Source of the DNA: Staphylococcus sp. GSSP0090
GTDB lineage: Bacteria; Bacillota; Bacilli; Staphylococcales; Staphylococcaceae
DNA length: 64,000 bases
Assembly: GCF_013391405.1 (NCBI RefSeq)
Contig: NZ_JACBFD010000027.1
Location: 1-64,000, forward strand
Direction: 5' to 3'
The notes beneath the pieces are model-generated. The model was not told the origin of the DNA and did not search any database. It saw nothing but the letters and a program-made list of their open reading frames with translations. Made by a program: the position numbers and the translations under genes. Positions 47,866-56,533 of this stretch are shown in pieces; the stretch's first letter is position 1, and the number at the start of each line of letters is the position of its first letter.

Positions 47866-48279
47866 ATGAGAATTGATGAAGTTTCCCAAAAATTAAATAT
47901 ATCTAAGTCACAAATTAGGTATTATGAAAAACAGGGTTTATTAACTATACCAAGAGATCCGAATCAGTATCGGTATTTCGATGATCAGACAATGATTGAT
48001 TTAAAAATGATTATGGATTTGAAATCTTTATCTATAGAATTACAAGATATTAAATATATTATTGAATTATTTCATAAGCCGGCAACACAAGCGTGCAATA
48101 CGCATTCGATGGCGTTTATTGATAAAGTCATTCAGGAAAAAGAAGATGAATTGAACAACCAAATCTTTACACTTAATAAACTTAAAAGAATTCATCATTT
48201 GGCTGAAAATAATCAATATACATTGAACAAAGATGTGATTTTAACTGAGTTAAAACAAAGGAGAGGGAATGATGATTAG
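47866..48279 (+). CDS. MerR family transcriptional regulator
   Basis: This 137-residue regulator begins MRIDEVSQKLNISKSQIRYYEKQGLL, the MerR winged-helix signature, followed by a wing with PNQYRYFDD and a C-terminal coiled coil (about 85-125). I chose the ATG at 47866 after AAGGAGG; a longer frame starts at 47836 upstream of that site. The single cysteine region (TQACNTH) might sense a thiol-reactive signal, but that is speculative. It overlaps the next gene and probably controls this two-gene operon. Confidence 0.88.
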   Translation: MRIDEVSQKLNISKSQIRYYEKQGLLTIPRDPNQYRYFDDQTMIDLKMIMDLKSLSIELQDIKYIIELFHKPATQACNTHSMAFIDKVIQEKEDELNNQIFTLNKLKRIHHLAENNQYTLNKDVILTELKQRRGNDD

Positions 48280-48835
48280 CATCATATATGGCGGTAATCA
48301 AACAGGTGTATGTTTTGAGTTATATCAATCCATTCTAAAAAGATTAAATCAATCTAATCCTCACGTATTTAATTTGCAGCAAATGGATTTACCATTCATT
48401 TTGTATAATGGTTACAATTCGGAGTTAACGGAACAACAACAAAATATAATTGCTATTTTGAATCAATCTGACACTTTTATATTTATTTATCCACTATATT
48501 GGTTCAATATGCCACCAATAATGAAAAGTTTTATAGACCAAACATTTTGGCCAGAACATGCATTTAGTTTTAAACATAAGCAATATTTTAAAAAAGGGCT
48601 GTGGAAAGATAAAAAGGCAATAATTCTTTATACACAAGGTGGACCGGAAGTGTTTCATAAATTTAAAAAACGTATGGGTTATCATGTACTGAAATATCCA
48701 TTAAATCTTTCTGGCATTTATCAAATTACTACTTACCATTTAGATAATCTAAATAGAAGTAAACATAAAAAAGATACTACTGAAAAATTGATAAAACGAC
48801 TCACTATGAAAGTGGGAAGAAATTTAGGATTATAA
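48269..48835 (+). CDS. Flavodoxin-fold NAD(P)H oxidoreductase
   Basis: This 188-residue protein resembles the flavodoxin_2 group (KefF, MdaB, NQO-like). The FMN/FAD-contacting segments are recognisable as FIFIYPLYWFNMPPIMKSFIDQTF and LYTQGGPE. It probably reduces quinones or other electrophiles. The start overlaps the merR-type gene; either of two adjacent ATG codons (48269 or 48272) could be used after GAGAGGGA. Coupling to a MerR regulator suggests induction by a toxic electrophile. Confidence 0.82.
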   Translation: MMISIIYGGNQTGVCFELYQSILKRLNQSNPHVFNLQQMDLPFILYNGYNSELTEQQQNIIAILNQSDTFIFIYPLYWFNMPPIMKSFIDQTFWPEHAFSFKHKQYFKKGLWKDKKAIILYTQGGPEVFHKFKKRMGYHVLKYPLNLSGIYQITTYHLDNLNRSKHKKDTTEKLIKRLTMKVGRNLGL

Positions 48836-48983
48836 TTAGCAGTTTATTGATACTGAAAAATTAATATTGCTGATTTTATAATTTTGTATTATTAAAACCA
48901 TAATGTTTATGTTCATATACTTTTTATAAAATTAAGTATTATACAATTATTTGGTGTGTTATCATTTACTTCGAGGTGAGAAA

Positions 48984-50147
48984 ATGAAGAGAATAAGGGT
49001 AGCAGATTCCTTGAGGGGATTCAGTTTGTTAGGGATATTTTTAGCAAACTTACTTATTTTTCAATACGGACTGACGGGTAAATCATACATAGAACATTAT
49101 CATTTAAGTACATTTAATTTAGGTATCTTTCATTTTATAAAAATCTTTATTGAAGGTAGTTTTATGCCTATTTTTGCACTGTTATTTGGTTTTTCATTAG
49201 ATAAGTTATACCAATCTATGAAAAATAAAAATATTAAACGACCGAGGATTAAACTTGTTAGACGAGCTTTATTTATACTAACAATCGGTATTTTGCATGC
49301 TGCTTTCATTTGGGAAGGCGATATATTAAATGGTTATGCGATTTCTATGCTACTTATAATACCGTTTATATCGTTAAATAAAAGTTTCTATAAGTGGGTT
49401 ACAATTATAGCAGTTTTATTACTTGTTGCATTGTTGTCATCGACATTCTTTGATAAGAGCGAAACTCCAAAGAATACACATAAACAAGAAAATTATATTG
49501 AAAAATTAAAAGATACTTACCAAAATGGAAGTTATAGCGAAATAAATAATGCTTCTGAGGAACTTAAGGATCCGTTTTTCAAACAATTAAAAGGTATGTT
49601 TGGAGAATCAATTGCTTTTATAGTGTTAACCTTATTTATAATGGAAGCGACATTCTTTGGAATAGGCATTTATCTTTCCAAAACTAAATGGTTTGAAAAA
49701 GATGCAAAAGACTTTTGGTCGTCTAAATTATTCATTTATTTAATACCAATATCCCTTATTTTAAAATCATTATATTTATGGATAGAAGATAAAGGTCTAG
49801 CAGAAAATTTAGCTTATATGTTTGGCTTTTTACTTGCCGTGGGATATGTTGCATTATTTAAGTATTTATACCAAAAATATGATAATCATCTGATTTTTAG
49901 AGGGTTGGAAAGTTTGGGAAAAATGTCATTAACATTTTATATATTACAAAGTGTTATGGGCGTGTTCATTTTCTATAGCTTTGGTTTAGGATATTTTGGT
50001 AAAGACACTTTATCAATTAGTTTCATTACATTTATAATATTGTATCTCGTTCAAGTTATTATTGCGTTTTGGTATCAAAAGTATTTAAGATATGGGCCAC
50101 TTGAATATGTATTAAGAGTATTTACATACTTGAAATTCAAACCATGA
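48984..50147 (+). CDS. DUF418 (YeiB-like) membrane protein
   Basis: This 387-residue protein has about eight to ten membrane helices and starts RIRVADSLRGFSLLGIFLANLL, characteristic of DUF418/YeiB proteins, with FMPIFALLFGFS and a C-terminal GKMSLTFYILQS and RYGPLEYVLR. The family is of unknown function, perhaps transport or acyl transfer. I chose the ATG at 48984 after TCGAGGTGAG rather than 48951. It stands alone between the oxidoreductase operon and the WYL regulator. Confidence 0.85.
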   Translation: MKRIRVADSLRGFSLLGIFLANLLIFQYGLTGKSYIEHYHLSTFNLGIFHFIKIFIEGSFMPIFALLFGFSLDKLYQSMKNKNIKRPRIKLVRRALFILTIGILHAAFIWEGDILNGYAISMLLIIPFISLNKSFYKWVTIIAVLLLVALLSSTFFDKSETPKNTHKQENYIEKLKDTYQNGSYSEINNASEELKDPFFKQLKGMFGESIAFIVLTLFIMEATFFGIGIYLSKTKWFEKDAKDFWSSKLFIYLIPISLILKSLYLWIEDKGLAENLAYMFGFLLAVGYVALFKYLYQKYDNHLIFRGLESLGKMSLTFYILQSVMGVFIFYSFGLGYFGKDTLSISFITFIILYLVQVIIAFWYQKYLRYGPLEYVLRVFTYLKFKP

Positions 50148-50265
50148 AAACTTAAGTTGTAAAGTACAGGTGCTAAATTAAGAAGAGAACGGTTTTAATC
50201 TTTATTACTTATCAATATCATACATGCGTTAGGGTTTTTAGTATCACATTATTTTCATAAAAGAG

Positions 50266-51240
50266 GTGCTCTCTATAGCTAAATTAGATAATTTACTAGC
50301 CATACTTTGGATGCTTAGTTCGGAAAAAAAGACTACTGCAAAGCAAATTTCGGACAAGTTAGAGATGAATATCAGAACTGTGTACCGTTATATAGATACG
50401 TTGTCAAAGAGTGGCGTGCCAATCATTTCAGACGCTGGACATCATGGAGGATATACTTTATTCAATGAATTCATTGAAGCACCCCTTTTCTTTAATTCTG
50501 AGGAGCAGACTGCGCTAACACATGCTGCTCATTTCGCGAAAGAAGCGGGCTATTATGGAGGAGAACCTTTAAATCATGCGATTTCAAAAATTAACAATTA
50601 TTCAAATTTAGAACAAGAAATAGAAGTAGGTCAGCATGCGCGTAGTCTTGAAATAATTTATCTAAATGACACTGACACTATTAAATCCTTTTTGGAGGAA
50701 ATAGAGATATGTATAGCTGATAGTTATTCTGTCATTATTTCATATCAAAAAAATGGAGAAGATGTACCTAACGATAGATTTGTAGATCCATATAGAATAA
50801 TTTATTGGAAAAATAAGTGGTACTTGGTTGCTTTCTGTCATCTTAGAGATGACGTTCGTACTTTTAGAGTCGATCGAATAAAAAGTCTTCATGTAACTGA
50901 TAAAACGTTTGAAGAACATGATGATTTTTCAGCCAGTGACTATTTTATGGGGAATTTACTTCCATCCATCAATGGTGATGGTGTATTGATGTCTTTAGTA
51001 ATTAATGGGCAGGCCAGTACATTAGATGATATTTGTCATCATTGGTTTTTGGGACATTATTTAAAAGAAAGAACATTCAATCAAGCAGTATTTCAACTTG
51101 AGGAAGAAATAATGCATAAATACGTACCACAAATATTATTGCCATATGGTAAAGGTATTCGAGTTGTAGAACCTTTGAGTTTAAAAGAAGCAATCATTAA
51201 AAATTTATATGATTTAATAGAATTTTATAAAAAATCATAG
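50266..51240 (+). CDS. WYL-domain HTH transcriptional regulator (YafY type)
   Basis: This 324-residue regulator has an N-terminal winged helix (LDNLLAILWMLSSEKKTTAKQISDKL, then RTVYRYIDTLSKSGVPI) and a WYL domain (about 135-230) with DPYRIIYWKNKWYLVAFC. A C-terminal WCX-like extension follows. Homologues I recall begin at the residue before AKLDNLL, and here that codon is ATA, so the only usable in-frame start is the GTG at 50266, which lies inside the ribosome-binding site AAGAGGTG. Start-codon decay is possible. It likely controls the DJ-1-like gene downstream. Confidence 0.78.
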   Translation: MLSIAKLDNLLAILWMLSSEKKTTAKQISDKLEMNIRTVYRYIDTLSKSGVPIISDAGHHGGYTLFNEFIEAPLFFNSEEQTALTHAAHFAKEAGYYGGEPLNHAISKINNYSNLEQEIEVGQHARSLEIIYLNDTDTIKSFLEEIEICIADSYSVIISYQKNGEDVPNDRFVDPYRIIYWKNKWYLVAFCHLRDDVRTFRVDRIKSLHVTDKTFEEHDDFSASDYFMGNLLPSINGDGVLMSLVINGQASTLDDICHHWFLGHYLKERTFNQAVFQLEEEIMHKYVPQILLPYGKGIRVVEPLSLKEAIIKNLYDLIEFYKKS

Positions 51241-51320
51241 CTTTCTTGACGATAGGTGTCAGGGAAGCTATGTTACATTTCACTATATTAATAGTGAATG
51301 GAGCATGATTAGATGAAAAC
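51237..51320 (+). repeat. Dispersed imperfect repeat, copy 1
   Basis: This stretch, from the WYL stop to the first codons of the DJ-1-like gene, recurs at 61669-61751 with about 80% identity by eye. It contains two hairpins: AGCTTTCTTGAC with GTCAGGGAAGCT, and TTCACT with AGTGAA. The second may be an operator in the DJ-1-like promoter. Confidence 0.75.
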
Positions 51321-51942
51321 AAAAAATGTGTATCTTTATGTATTTAATTCAATGTCAGATTGGGAATATAGTTATTTAATTGCTGAACTAAACTCAGGCA
51401 GATATTTTAAAAAAGGGTTAATGCCATTAAACGTAATCACAGTAGGGGTTAATAAAGAATTAGTTAGTACTATGGGTGGTTTAAGTATTAAACCAGACAT
51501 TATGCTTGAGGAATGTATATTGGATTGTAATGATATTGTGATTTTGCCTGGTGGAACGAATTGGAGTTCCGAAGTACATCAACTATTATTGAAAAAAGTA
51601 GGTTTCGTTTTAGAAAATGGTACGATGATTGCTGCTATTTGTGGTGCGGTTGATGCACTAGCCAATAAAGGCTATTTAGATACTAGAAAGCACTCGAGTA
51701 ATCATTTAGAGTATACCCAAATGACATGTCCTAATTATAATGGCGAAGCATTATTCGAAATGAAACCAGTTGTATCGGATGAAAATTTAATTACTGCATC
51801 AGGCATTGCGCCTCTAGAATTTGCTAGAGAAGTGTTGGAAAAGATGGATGTATTTGAATCAGATACATTAGAAGCATGGTATAAGTTAAACAAAACGCAT
51901 AAACCAGAATATTTTTATCAGTTAATGGATTCTATATGCTGA
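51313..51942 (+). CDS. DJ-1/PfpI family protein
   Basis: This 209-residue protein has the class I glutamine amidotransferase-like fold: VYLYVFNSMSDWEYSYLI at the start, DIVILPGGTNW, and the nucleophile elbow AAICGA with C110. Members act as chaperones, deglycases or isocyanide hydratases, and the substrate here is unknown. The ATG follows ATGGAGC. It lies 73 bases after the WYL regulator and is followed by a terminator. Confidence 0.82.
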   Translation: MKTKNVYLYVFNSMSDWEYSYLIAELNSGRYFKKGLMPLNVITVGVNKELVSTMGGLSIKPDIMLEECILDCNDIVILPGGTNWSSEVHQLLLKKVGFVLENGTMIAAICGAVDALANKGYLDTRKHSSNHLEYTQMTCPNYNGEALFEMKPVVSDENLITASGIAPLEFAREVLEKMDVFESDTLEAWYKLNKTHKPEYFYQLMDSIC

Positions 51943-51955
51943 TTTAATTAACCAG

Positions 51956-51989
51956 AGAAGCCCTTCATCTATGTATGAAGGGTTTCTTT
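51956..51989 (+). terminator. Terminator after the DJ-1-like gene
   Basis: AGAAGCCCTTCAT and ATGAAGGGTTTCT form a 13-bp stem with a six-base loop and one G-U-type mismatch, followed by Ts. Confidence 0.85.
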
Positions 51990-51992
51990 AGA

Positions 51993-52215
51993 TTAATATA
52001 ATACATTTTTTTCTTTTTTAATCAGTTCTATAAAATCGGCCTCTACAAATATGTGCTCTTCATCTTCACCATGTTTGCGAATAGAAAGGGTATTGTCTCT
52101 TACTTCATTATCTCCAATAACAATTGTATATGGCAACTTCTTAATTTGAGATTGTCTAATTTTGCAATCCATCTTTCATCATTACTTTCTCCAGCTACTT
52201 TAATATGGTTTTATT
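51993..52215 (-). pseudogene. C-terminal remnant of threonyl-tRNA synthetase
   Basis: On the minus strand the final frame reads KIRQSQIKKLPYTIVIGDNE, then VRDNTLSIRKHGEDEEHIF and ends IKKEKNVLY with a stop at 51993. This matches the anticodon-binding domain of ThrRS (KIREAQ..PY..VVGDKE..V). A frameshift near 52172 separates it from the upstream HIKVAGESNDER segment. The rest of the gene is gone. Housekeeping thrS lies elsewhere in staphylococci, so this is the scar of an extra copy. I see nothing from 52216 to 52390. Confidence 0.75.
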
Positions 52216-52408
52216 TAAAGTTTTGATTGAAAACGAAATTTTTAATAATGAAAGTTATAAACAAAGAGAGAATAATGGACTGATTATAAAATCGTATATA
52301 TATATCAATAAAACTTAATAATAAAATTCAGAATAAATTATAAAATAAGTTTGCTTTAGTCAATTTAATATTTGTATAATGTAATTATTAGATTATAGGA
52401 GGAAATGC

Positions 52409-52930
52409 ATGGATACTTCACAGAATCAAGTGATTGAAAGTTACAAAGATTTTTGGCTACGTTTCCTAGATGTCAATGGCAGGTCTAGTAGACCAGATTA
52501 CTGGCACCCTTTTTGGATTAATTTTATTATTTCATCACTATTAGGCATTATATCTGGAGGATTATTAAGTAGTGTATTTGCACTTGCTATTATTATTCCC
52601 ACATTTACAGTTATGGTACGACGATTACATGATACGAATCGCACTATGATATTAGCTATTATTTCTTATATTAGTGGTTTTATTTCGATGTTAGCGACTA
52701 TTGTATTTATTTTAGGGGTTATTACTGTAGTTAGTTCAGGTGGTGGAGGTGTCATTGGTGCCACTTTAATGGCTGGCGTATTTGGAGCAGTTGTTGCTGG
52801 ATTAGTTACGCTATATACGCTATTTGTACTGATTTTACCAGGTAATAAAAAAGAAAATAGATATGGAATTGGTGGCAGTAGTATGGTTGAATTAGAACCA
52901 ACAAACAAAGGAGAGGTAACAATAAAGTAG
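52409..52930 (+). CDS. DUF805 membrane protein
   Basis: This 173-residue membrane protein has the DUF805 signature: YKDFWLRFLDVNGRSSRPDYW at the N-terminus, VRRLHDTNR after the second helix, and a C-terminal LPGNKKENRYG. It has about four helices, one flanking a glycine-rich stretch (SSGGGGVIGA). Function is unknown. The start follows TAGGAGGAAATGC. It lies 83 bases before the TM2 gene, and both are small membrane proteins of the same strand. Confidence 0.85.
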   Translation: MDTSQNQVIESYKDFWLRFLDVNGRSSRPDYWHPFWINFIISSLLGIISGGLLSSVFALAIIIPTFTVMVRRLHDTNRTMILAIISYISGFISMLATIVFILGVITVVSSGGGGVIGATLMAGVFGAVVAGLVTLYTLFVLILPGNKKENRYGIGGSSMVELEPTNKGEVTIK

Positions 52931-53013
52931 AAGCTTAAATTTTAAATTCACCTCTATTATTTAAAAAGTATGTTAAAATAATTATGTAAAACAAAAGGAT
53001 AGGGGACAATTTA

Positions 53014-53319
53014 ATGGATTTAAATGAAAAATCGTATATCGAACAACAAGTAGCAAACCGTTCAAAATCTATAGGCATAGCCTATGTATTATGGTTCTTT
53101 CTAGGTAGTTTCGGAGGGCATAGATTTTATTTTGGTAAGACTGGTTCTGCTATTGGTTTACTTGCTTTAACTTTATTAATTTCATGGTGGACTTTTGGAA
53201 TCCCAACATTTATATGGATTATCATAGATGCTTTTATCATTCCTAGTTGGGTCAGAAGGAATGAAGAAATGATTAGAAAACAAGCTACCGATGAAGTACT
53301 GATGATGAAAAATAAATAG
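53014..53319 (+). CDS. TM2 domain-containing protein
   Basis: This 101-residue protein has two membrane helices in the TM2 arrangement: KSIGIAYVLWFFLGSFGGHRFYFGKTGSAI and WWTFGIPTFIWIIIDAFIIP. The GxHRFY motif and the tryptophan-rich second helix are diagnostic. Function is unknown. GGATAGGGGAC precedes the start. A terminator follows. Confidence 0.87.
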   Translation: MDLNEKSYIEQQVANRSKSIGIAYVLWFFLGSFGGHRFYFGKTGSAIGLLALTLLISWWTFGIPTFIWIIIDAFIIPSWVRRNEEMIRKQATDEVLMMKNK

Positions 53320-53386
53320 TACAAAATGACTAAATACTAAACAGGACTGATTTTTATATACGTTATGTATAGTATAAAGCCATAAT

Positions 53387-53419
53387 AAACCAGTAGTTAT
53401 TGGTACGCTACTGGTTTTT
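53387..53419 (+). terminator. Terminator after the TM2 gene
   Basis: AAACCAGTAG and CTACTGGTTT form a 10-bp stem around an 11-base loop, followed by Ts. Confidence 0.85.
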
Positions 53420-53548
53420 GTTTTAAGAAAAATGAGATGCTTGTTAGAAAATCAGGGGAAATTTGTTTGTTTATTCTCTTTTTGATTAAACAATAATTTT
53501 CAAATCACATCCACACGCAATATAAACCAAACAATTTAAATCGTGATG

Positions 53549-54455
53549 CTATTTAATGGCTTTCAAGAGTTGGTTATAAACTCTTTTGGCTTGTGTCTGA
53601 TTTTTAATACCGTATACGTGTGTACGTCCATCTTTAAAAATGGTCATCGTATAATCTCCGTAATGAGCTAATTTCACAAAATGATTACTTTTCGTTACAT
53701 TGAGTGGTAGATAGTCTACATGTTCGAAGATTTGAGTGCCAAAACGGAACAAGAATACATCTCCGCAAAGTGCTTCGATAGATTGTTTTTGATGTGTATG
53801 GAGTAGCTCATAGTTATGATGTATACATATCGGACATTGGGGATCCTTCAAATTCTCTGCGTTAAATGAATTAAATTTTAAATTAAAACAATCGAAGATC
53901 ATTAATTTTTGGGAAAAACCCTCGCCAGCGACCCATCGAATGAGTTCTGAGACTTGCATGCTTGTCACTTGCGATACGATGGGAGGTAAGACGCCATTAA
54001 TAGCGCAACTTTCGCCGGTCTTTGGTATGGTTTTGAGCATGCATTTTAAGCAAGGACCTGTATAATCTATGCCCAAGACTGTACCTTTACTCCCAACGGC
54101 AGCTCCATAAATCCACGGGATATGCAGTTTATGGCAAGCTTCATTAATGAGATATCTGATTTCAAAATGATCCATGCCATCTAAAACGATATCGGGTTGT
54201 GTCTCAGTTAAAATGGCTTCAATATTGGAAGTTGTCAGTTCTTGATTTACATCAGTAATGGTTACATCGCTATTGATAAGACTGAGGTGGGTCTTCAATG
54301 CTTCTACTTTAGGTAACATACGGACTGCGTCGGACTCATCGTAGGTTGCTTGTGTACGCAAGTTGGATCCATCAACGATATGCACGTCGATGATTGTTAA
54401 CTGACCTATACTCATGTGGACTAACATTTCTGCGCTATGACTGTCTAATGCACCG
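53549..54455 (-). pseudogene. ThiF/MoeB family adenylyltransferase lacking its N-terminus
   Basis: The readable part is about 300 residues of an E1-like enzyme that adenylates a ubiquitin-like sulphur carrier (MoaD or ThiS). Both zinc-binding CxxC pairs are present (GPCLKCML and DPQCPICIH), as are DGMDHFEIRYLINEAC and a C-terminal rhodanese-like end. In this strand the frame begins GALDSHSAEMLVHMS, which is the second half of the nucleotide-binding motif (GxGALGSHSAEML). Roughly the first 35 residues, including the glycine loop, are missing at 54455, where sequence from an LPXTG gene begins. The ATG at 54427 could still give a 292-residue product without ATP binding. Confidence 0.8.
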
Positions 54456-54797
54456 GTACATTATACTATTACAATTCAAGTAACAGATAGCGAAGGGGCT
54501 TATTATACAACTACTGAAACAGTAACTGTTGTACCTGAAGAGAGCAATTCAGACGCAGATGCGGATGCAGATACAGGCACTAACGCAAATTCGGATATAA
54601 ATATAACATGGGATTCTGCCCAAACTAATAACCTAAATAAGCACAATATGCTACAAGTTAGTACTAAAAATCAAACAAATCCTGATAAATTGCCTAATAC
54701 AGGTGAAGATACAAGTAATAAAACATTTTTTGGAGTATTAATGGCTATTTTAGGATCATTATTATTAATTGGTCGTAAAAAACGTCGAAATGAATAA
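54441..54797 (+). pseudogene. C-terminal remnant of an LPXTG cell-wall-anchored protein
   Basis: An open frame without a start reads VHYTIQVTDSEGAYYTT, then an acidic linker with DADADADTG, and a complete sorting signal: LPNTGED at 54690, a hydrophobic stretch FFGVLMAILGSLLLI and GRKKRRNE. The first part resembles an Ig-like surface repeat. The gene's 5' portion is missing, cut at the same point (about 54455) as the ThiF-family gene on the other strand. It cannot be expressed as an exported protein in this form. Confidence 0.8.
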
Positions 54798-54851
54798 TAA
54801 TAAATTGAAATAAAAGGATTCTTTGTCAAAATGGACTGTGTACTAAATGCA

Positions 54852-54891
54852 AGAGATTGAGCAACGATTTAGATTGCTTAATCTCTTTTTT
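54852..54891 (+). terminator. Terminator after the LPXTG remnant
   Basis: AGAGATTGAGCAA pairs with TTGCTTAATCTCT (one G-U pair), followed by six Ts. The remaining spacer to 55201 shows no gene or clear promoter. Confidence 0.85.
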
Positions 54892-55201
54892 GTCTGATTT
54901 GCATAAATTCTAGAGCATAAGATAGTTATGTTCTGAAAGTTATTTTGATTATGTTCCAAAGCTTAGAAGCCTTCTATTTAAGAATATAATATGAAGTAAT
55001 GTTAGATAGAAGTATATAGGGCATATACTTCTTTTTAATTAGTGTTTTAAGGTGACTAACAGTATATTTTAATGATTTTAGTTTTTGTACGCTTTTTTGA
55101 ATAGGAATAAAAGTAACAATTATGTAAAATGTTATAGAATTTCCTTGCACAATACATTAAAATTAAATTTATAAAATTAAATTATTGGGAGTAGGGATTG
55201 T

Positions 55202-56533
55202 ATGAATTGTTCAAATTGTGGGGGACATGTTGCTATTGATGATAAATTTTGTATTCATTGTGGACATAATATTAAAAGTGAGGAGACAGTAAAAGAAGCT
55301 GAAACTCAAGACGAGAAAATTTGTCCCAATTGTAGTACTAAGGTAAAAGATGATGATAAATTTTGTATGGAGTGTGGTCATATTTTGAGGGATAAGGATG
55401 ACATATTAAACGATAGACCTCAGAATGATATGGGCAAAGAGACATTTAATGAAAACTCGGAAACACTTGAAAAACAAACTGCTCAAAATATAAACCTTAA
55501 GAATGAAGCAAGAAATCTATTTAATAATACTACTAAATCTATAGGGAAATTTGCTGGTAGCGAAGAGAGTTTAGATTTAAATTTAAAAGATATGTTTTCC
55601 GAAGTATTTAAGCCACATTCGAAAGAAGAATCGGACGAAGTATTTATAGCTGGAACAAAGAATACAACGCCTTCTTTAGATGAAGTTTCAGAAGAATGGG
55701 CAAAGCCTTGGGTTTTTTCTAGAGTGTTTCTAGCATTTGCTATTACATTTGCAGCATTATGGGTTTTAGGAGCAGTATTTGAAAATGCCAATGCAATACC
55801 TGGATTGATATTTATTGGGGCATTAACAGTACCACTGACTGGTTTATTCTTTTTTTATGAGTCAAATGCATTTAAAAATATTAGTTTGTTTGAAGTATTG
55901 AAAATGTTTTTTATAGGTGGCGTATTTTCTTTAGTTAGTACTATGATTTTATATAACCTTATTACTTTTAGTGAATCGTATTATTTAAATGGAACAATGA
56001 CAGTAGTAGATGCAGCTTTAGTAGGGTTAGTTGAAGAGACAGGTAAAGCTATTATAATTGTGTATTTTATAAATAAAAATAAAACAAATAAAATTTTAAA
56101 TGGTTTACTTATAGGAGGGGCAATTGGTGCTGGATTTGCTGTTTTTGAATCCGCAGGTTATATACTGAATTATTCTACTAATTTTGATATTTCATTAATT
56201 GATATGATATATACAAGAGCCTGGACTGCAATTGGTGGTCATTTAGTTTGGTCAGCAATTATTGGAGCGGGAATAGTTATTGCAAAAGAAGAAAATAATT
56301 TCGGTTTCAATAATATATTAGATAAACGTTTATTATTTTTCTTTTTTAGTTCAGTAATTTTACATGGTATTTGGGATACATCAATTTCATTAGCAGGAAG
56401 TAATACACTTAAGTATCTAGCTTTGATATGTATAGTGTGGATTATTGTATTTATATTAATGAAAGCCGGATTAAAACAAGTGAATATTTTACAGTCAAAA
56501 GTAAAAGATATAAAGGAGAACGGTGATAAATGA
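55202..56533 (+). CDS. Double zinc-ribbon PrsW-like intramembrane metalloprotease
   Basis: This 443-residue protein begins with two zinc ribbons (CSNCGG-CIHCG near 3-20 and CPNCS-CMECG near 41-60). A polar linker with EESDEVF-type acidic stretches precedes seven or eight membrane helices. The second half has PrsW-family residues: E278-E279-TGK282, FESAGY with E316, H347 in GGHLVWS, and HGIWD with H388. PrsW cleaves anti-sigma factors in B. subtilis. The substrate here is unknown. It overlaps the next gene, another zinc-ribbon membrane protein, by four bases, which makes that protein a candidate partner or substrate. Confidence 0.8.
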   Translation: MNCSNCGGHVAIDDKFCIHCGHNIKSEETVKEAETQDEKICPNCSTKVKDDDKFCMECGHILRDKDDILNDRPQNDMGKETFNENSETLEKQTAQNINLKNEARNLFNNTTKSIGKFAGSEESLDLNLKDMFSEVFKPHSKEESDEVFIAGTKNTTPSLDEVSEEWAKPWVFSRVFLAFAITFAALWVLGAVFENANAIPGLIFIGALTVPLTGLFFFYESNAFKNISLFEVLKMFFIGGVFSLVSTMILYNLITFSESYYLNGTMTVVDAALVGLVEETGKAIIIVYFINKNKTNKILNGLLIGGAIGAGFAVFESAGYILNYSTNFDISLIDMIYTRAWTAIGGHLVWSAIIGAGIVIAKEENNFGFNNILDKRLLFFFFSSVILHGIWDTSISLAGSNTLKYLALICIVWIIVFILMKAGLKQVNILQSKVKDIKENGDK

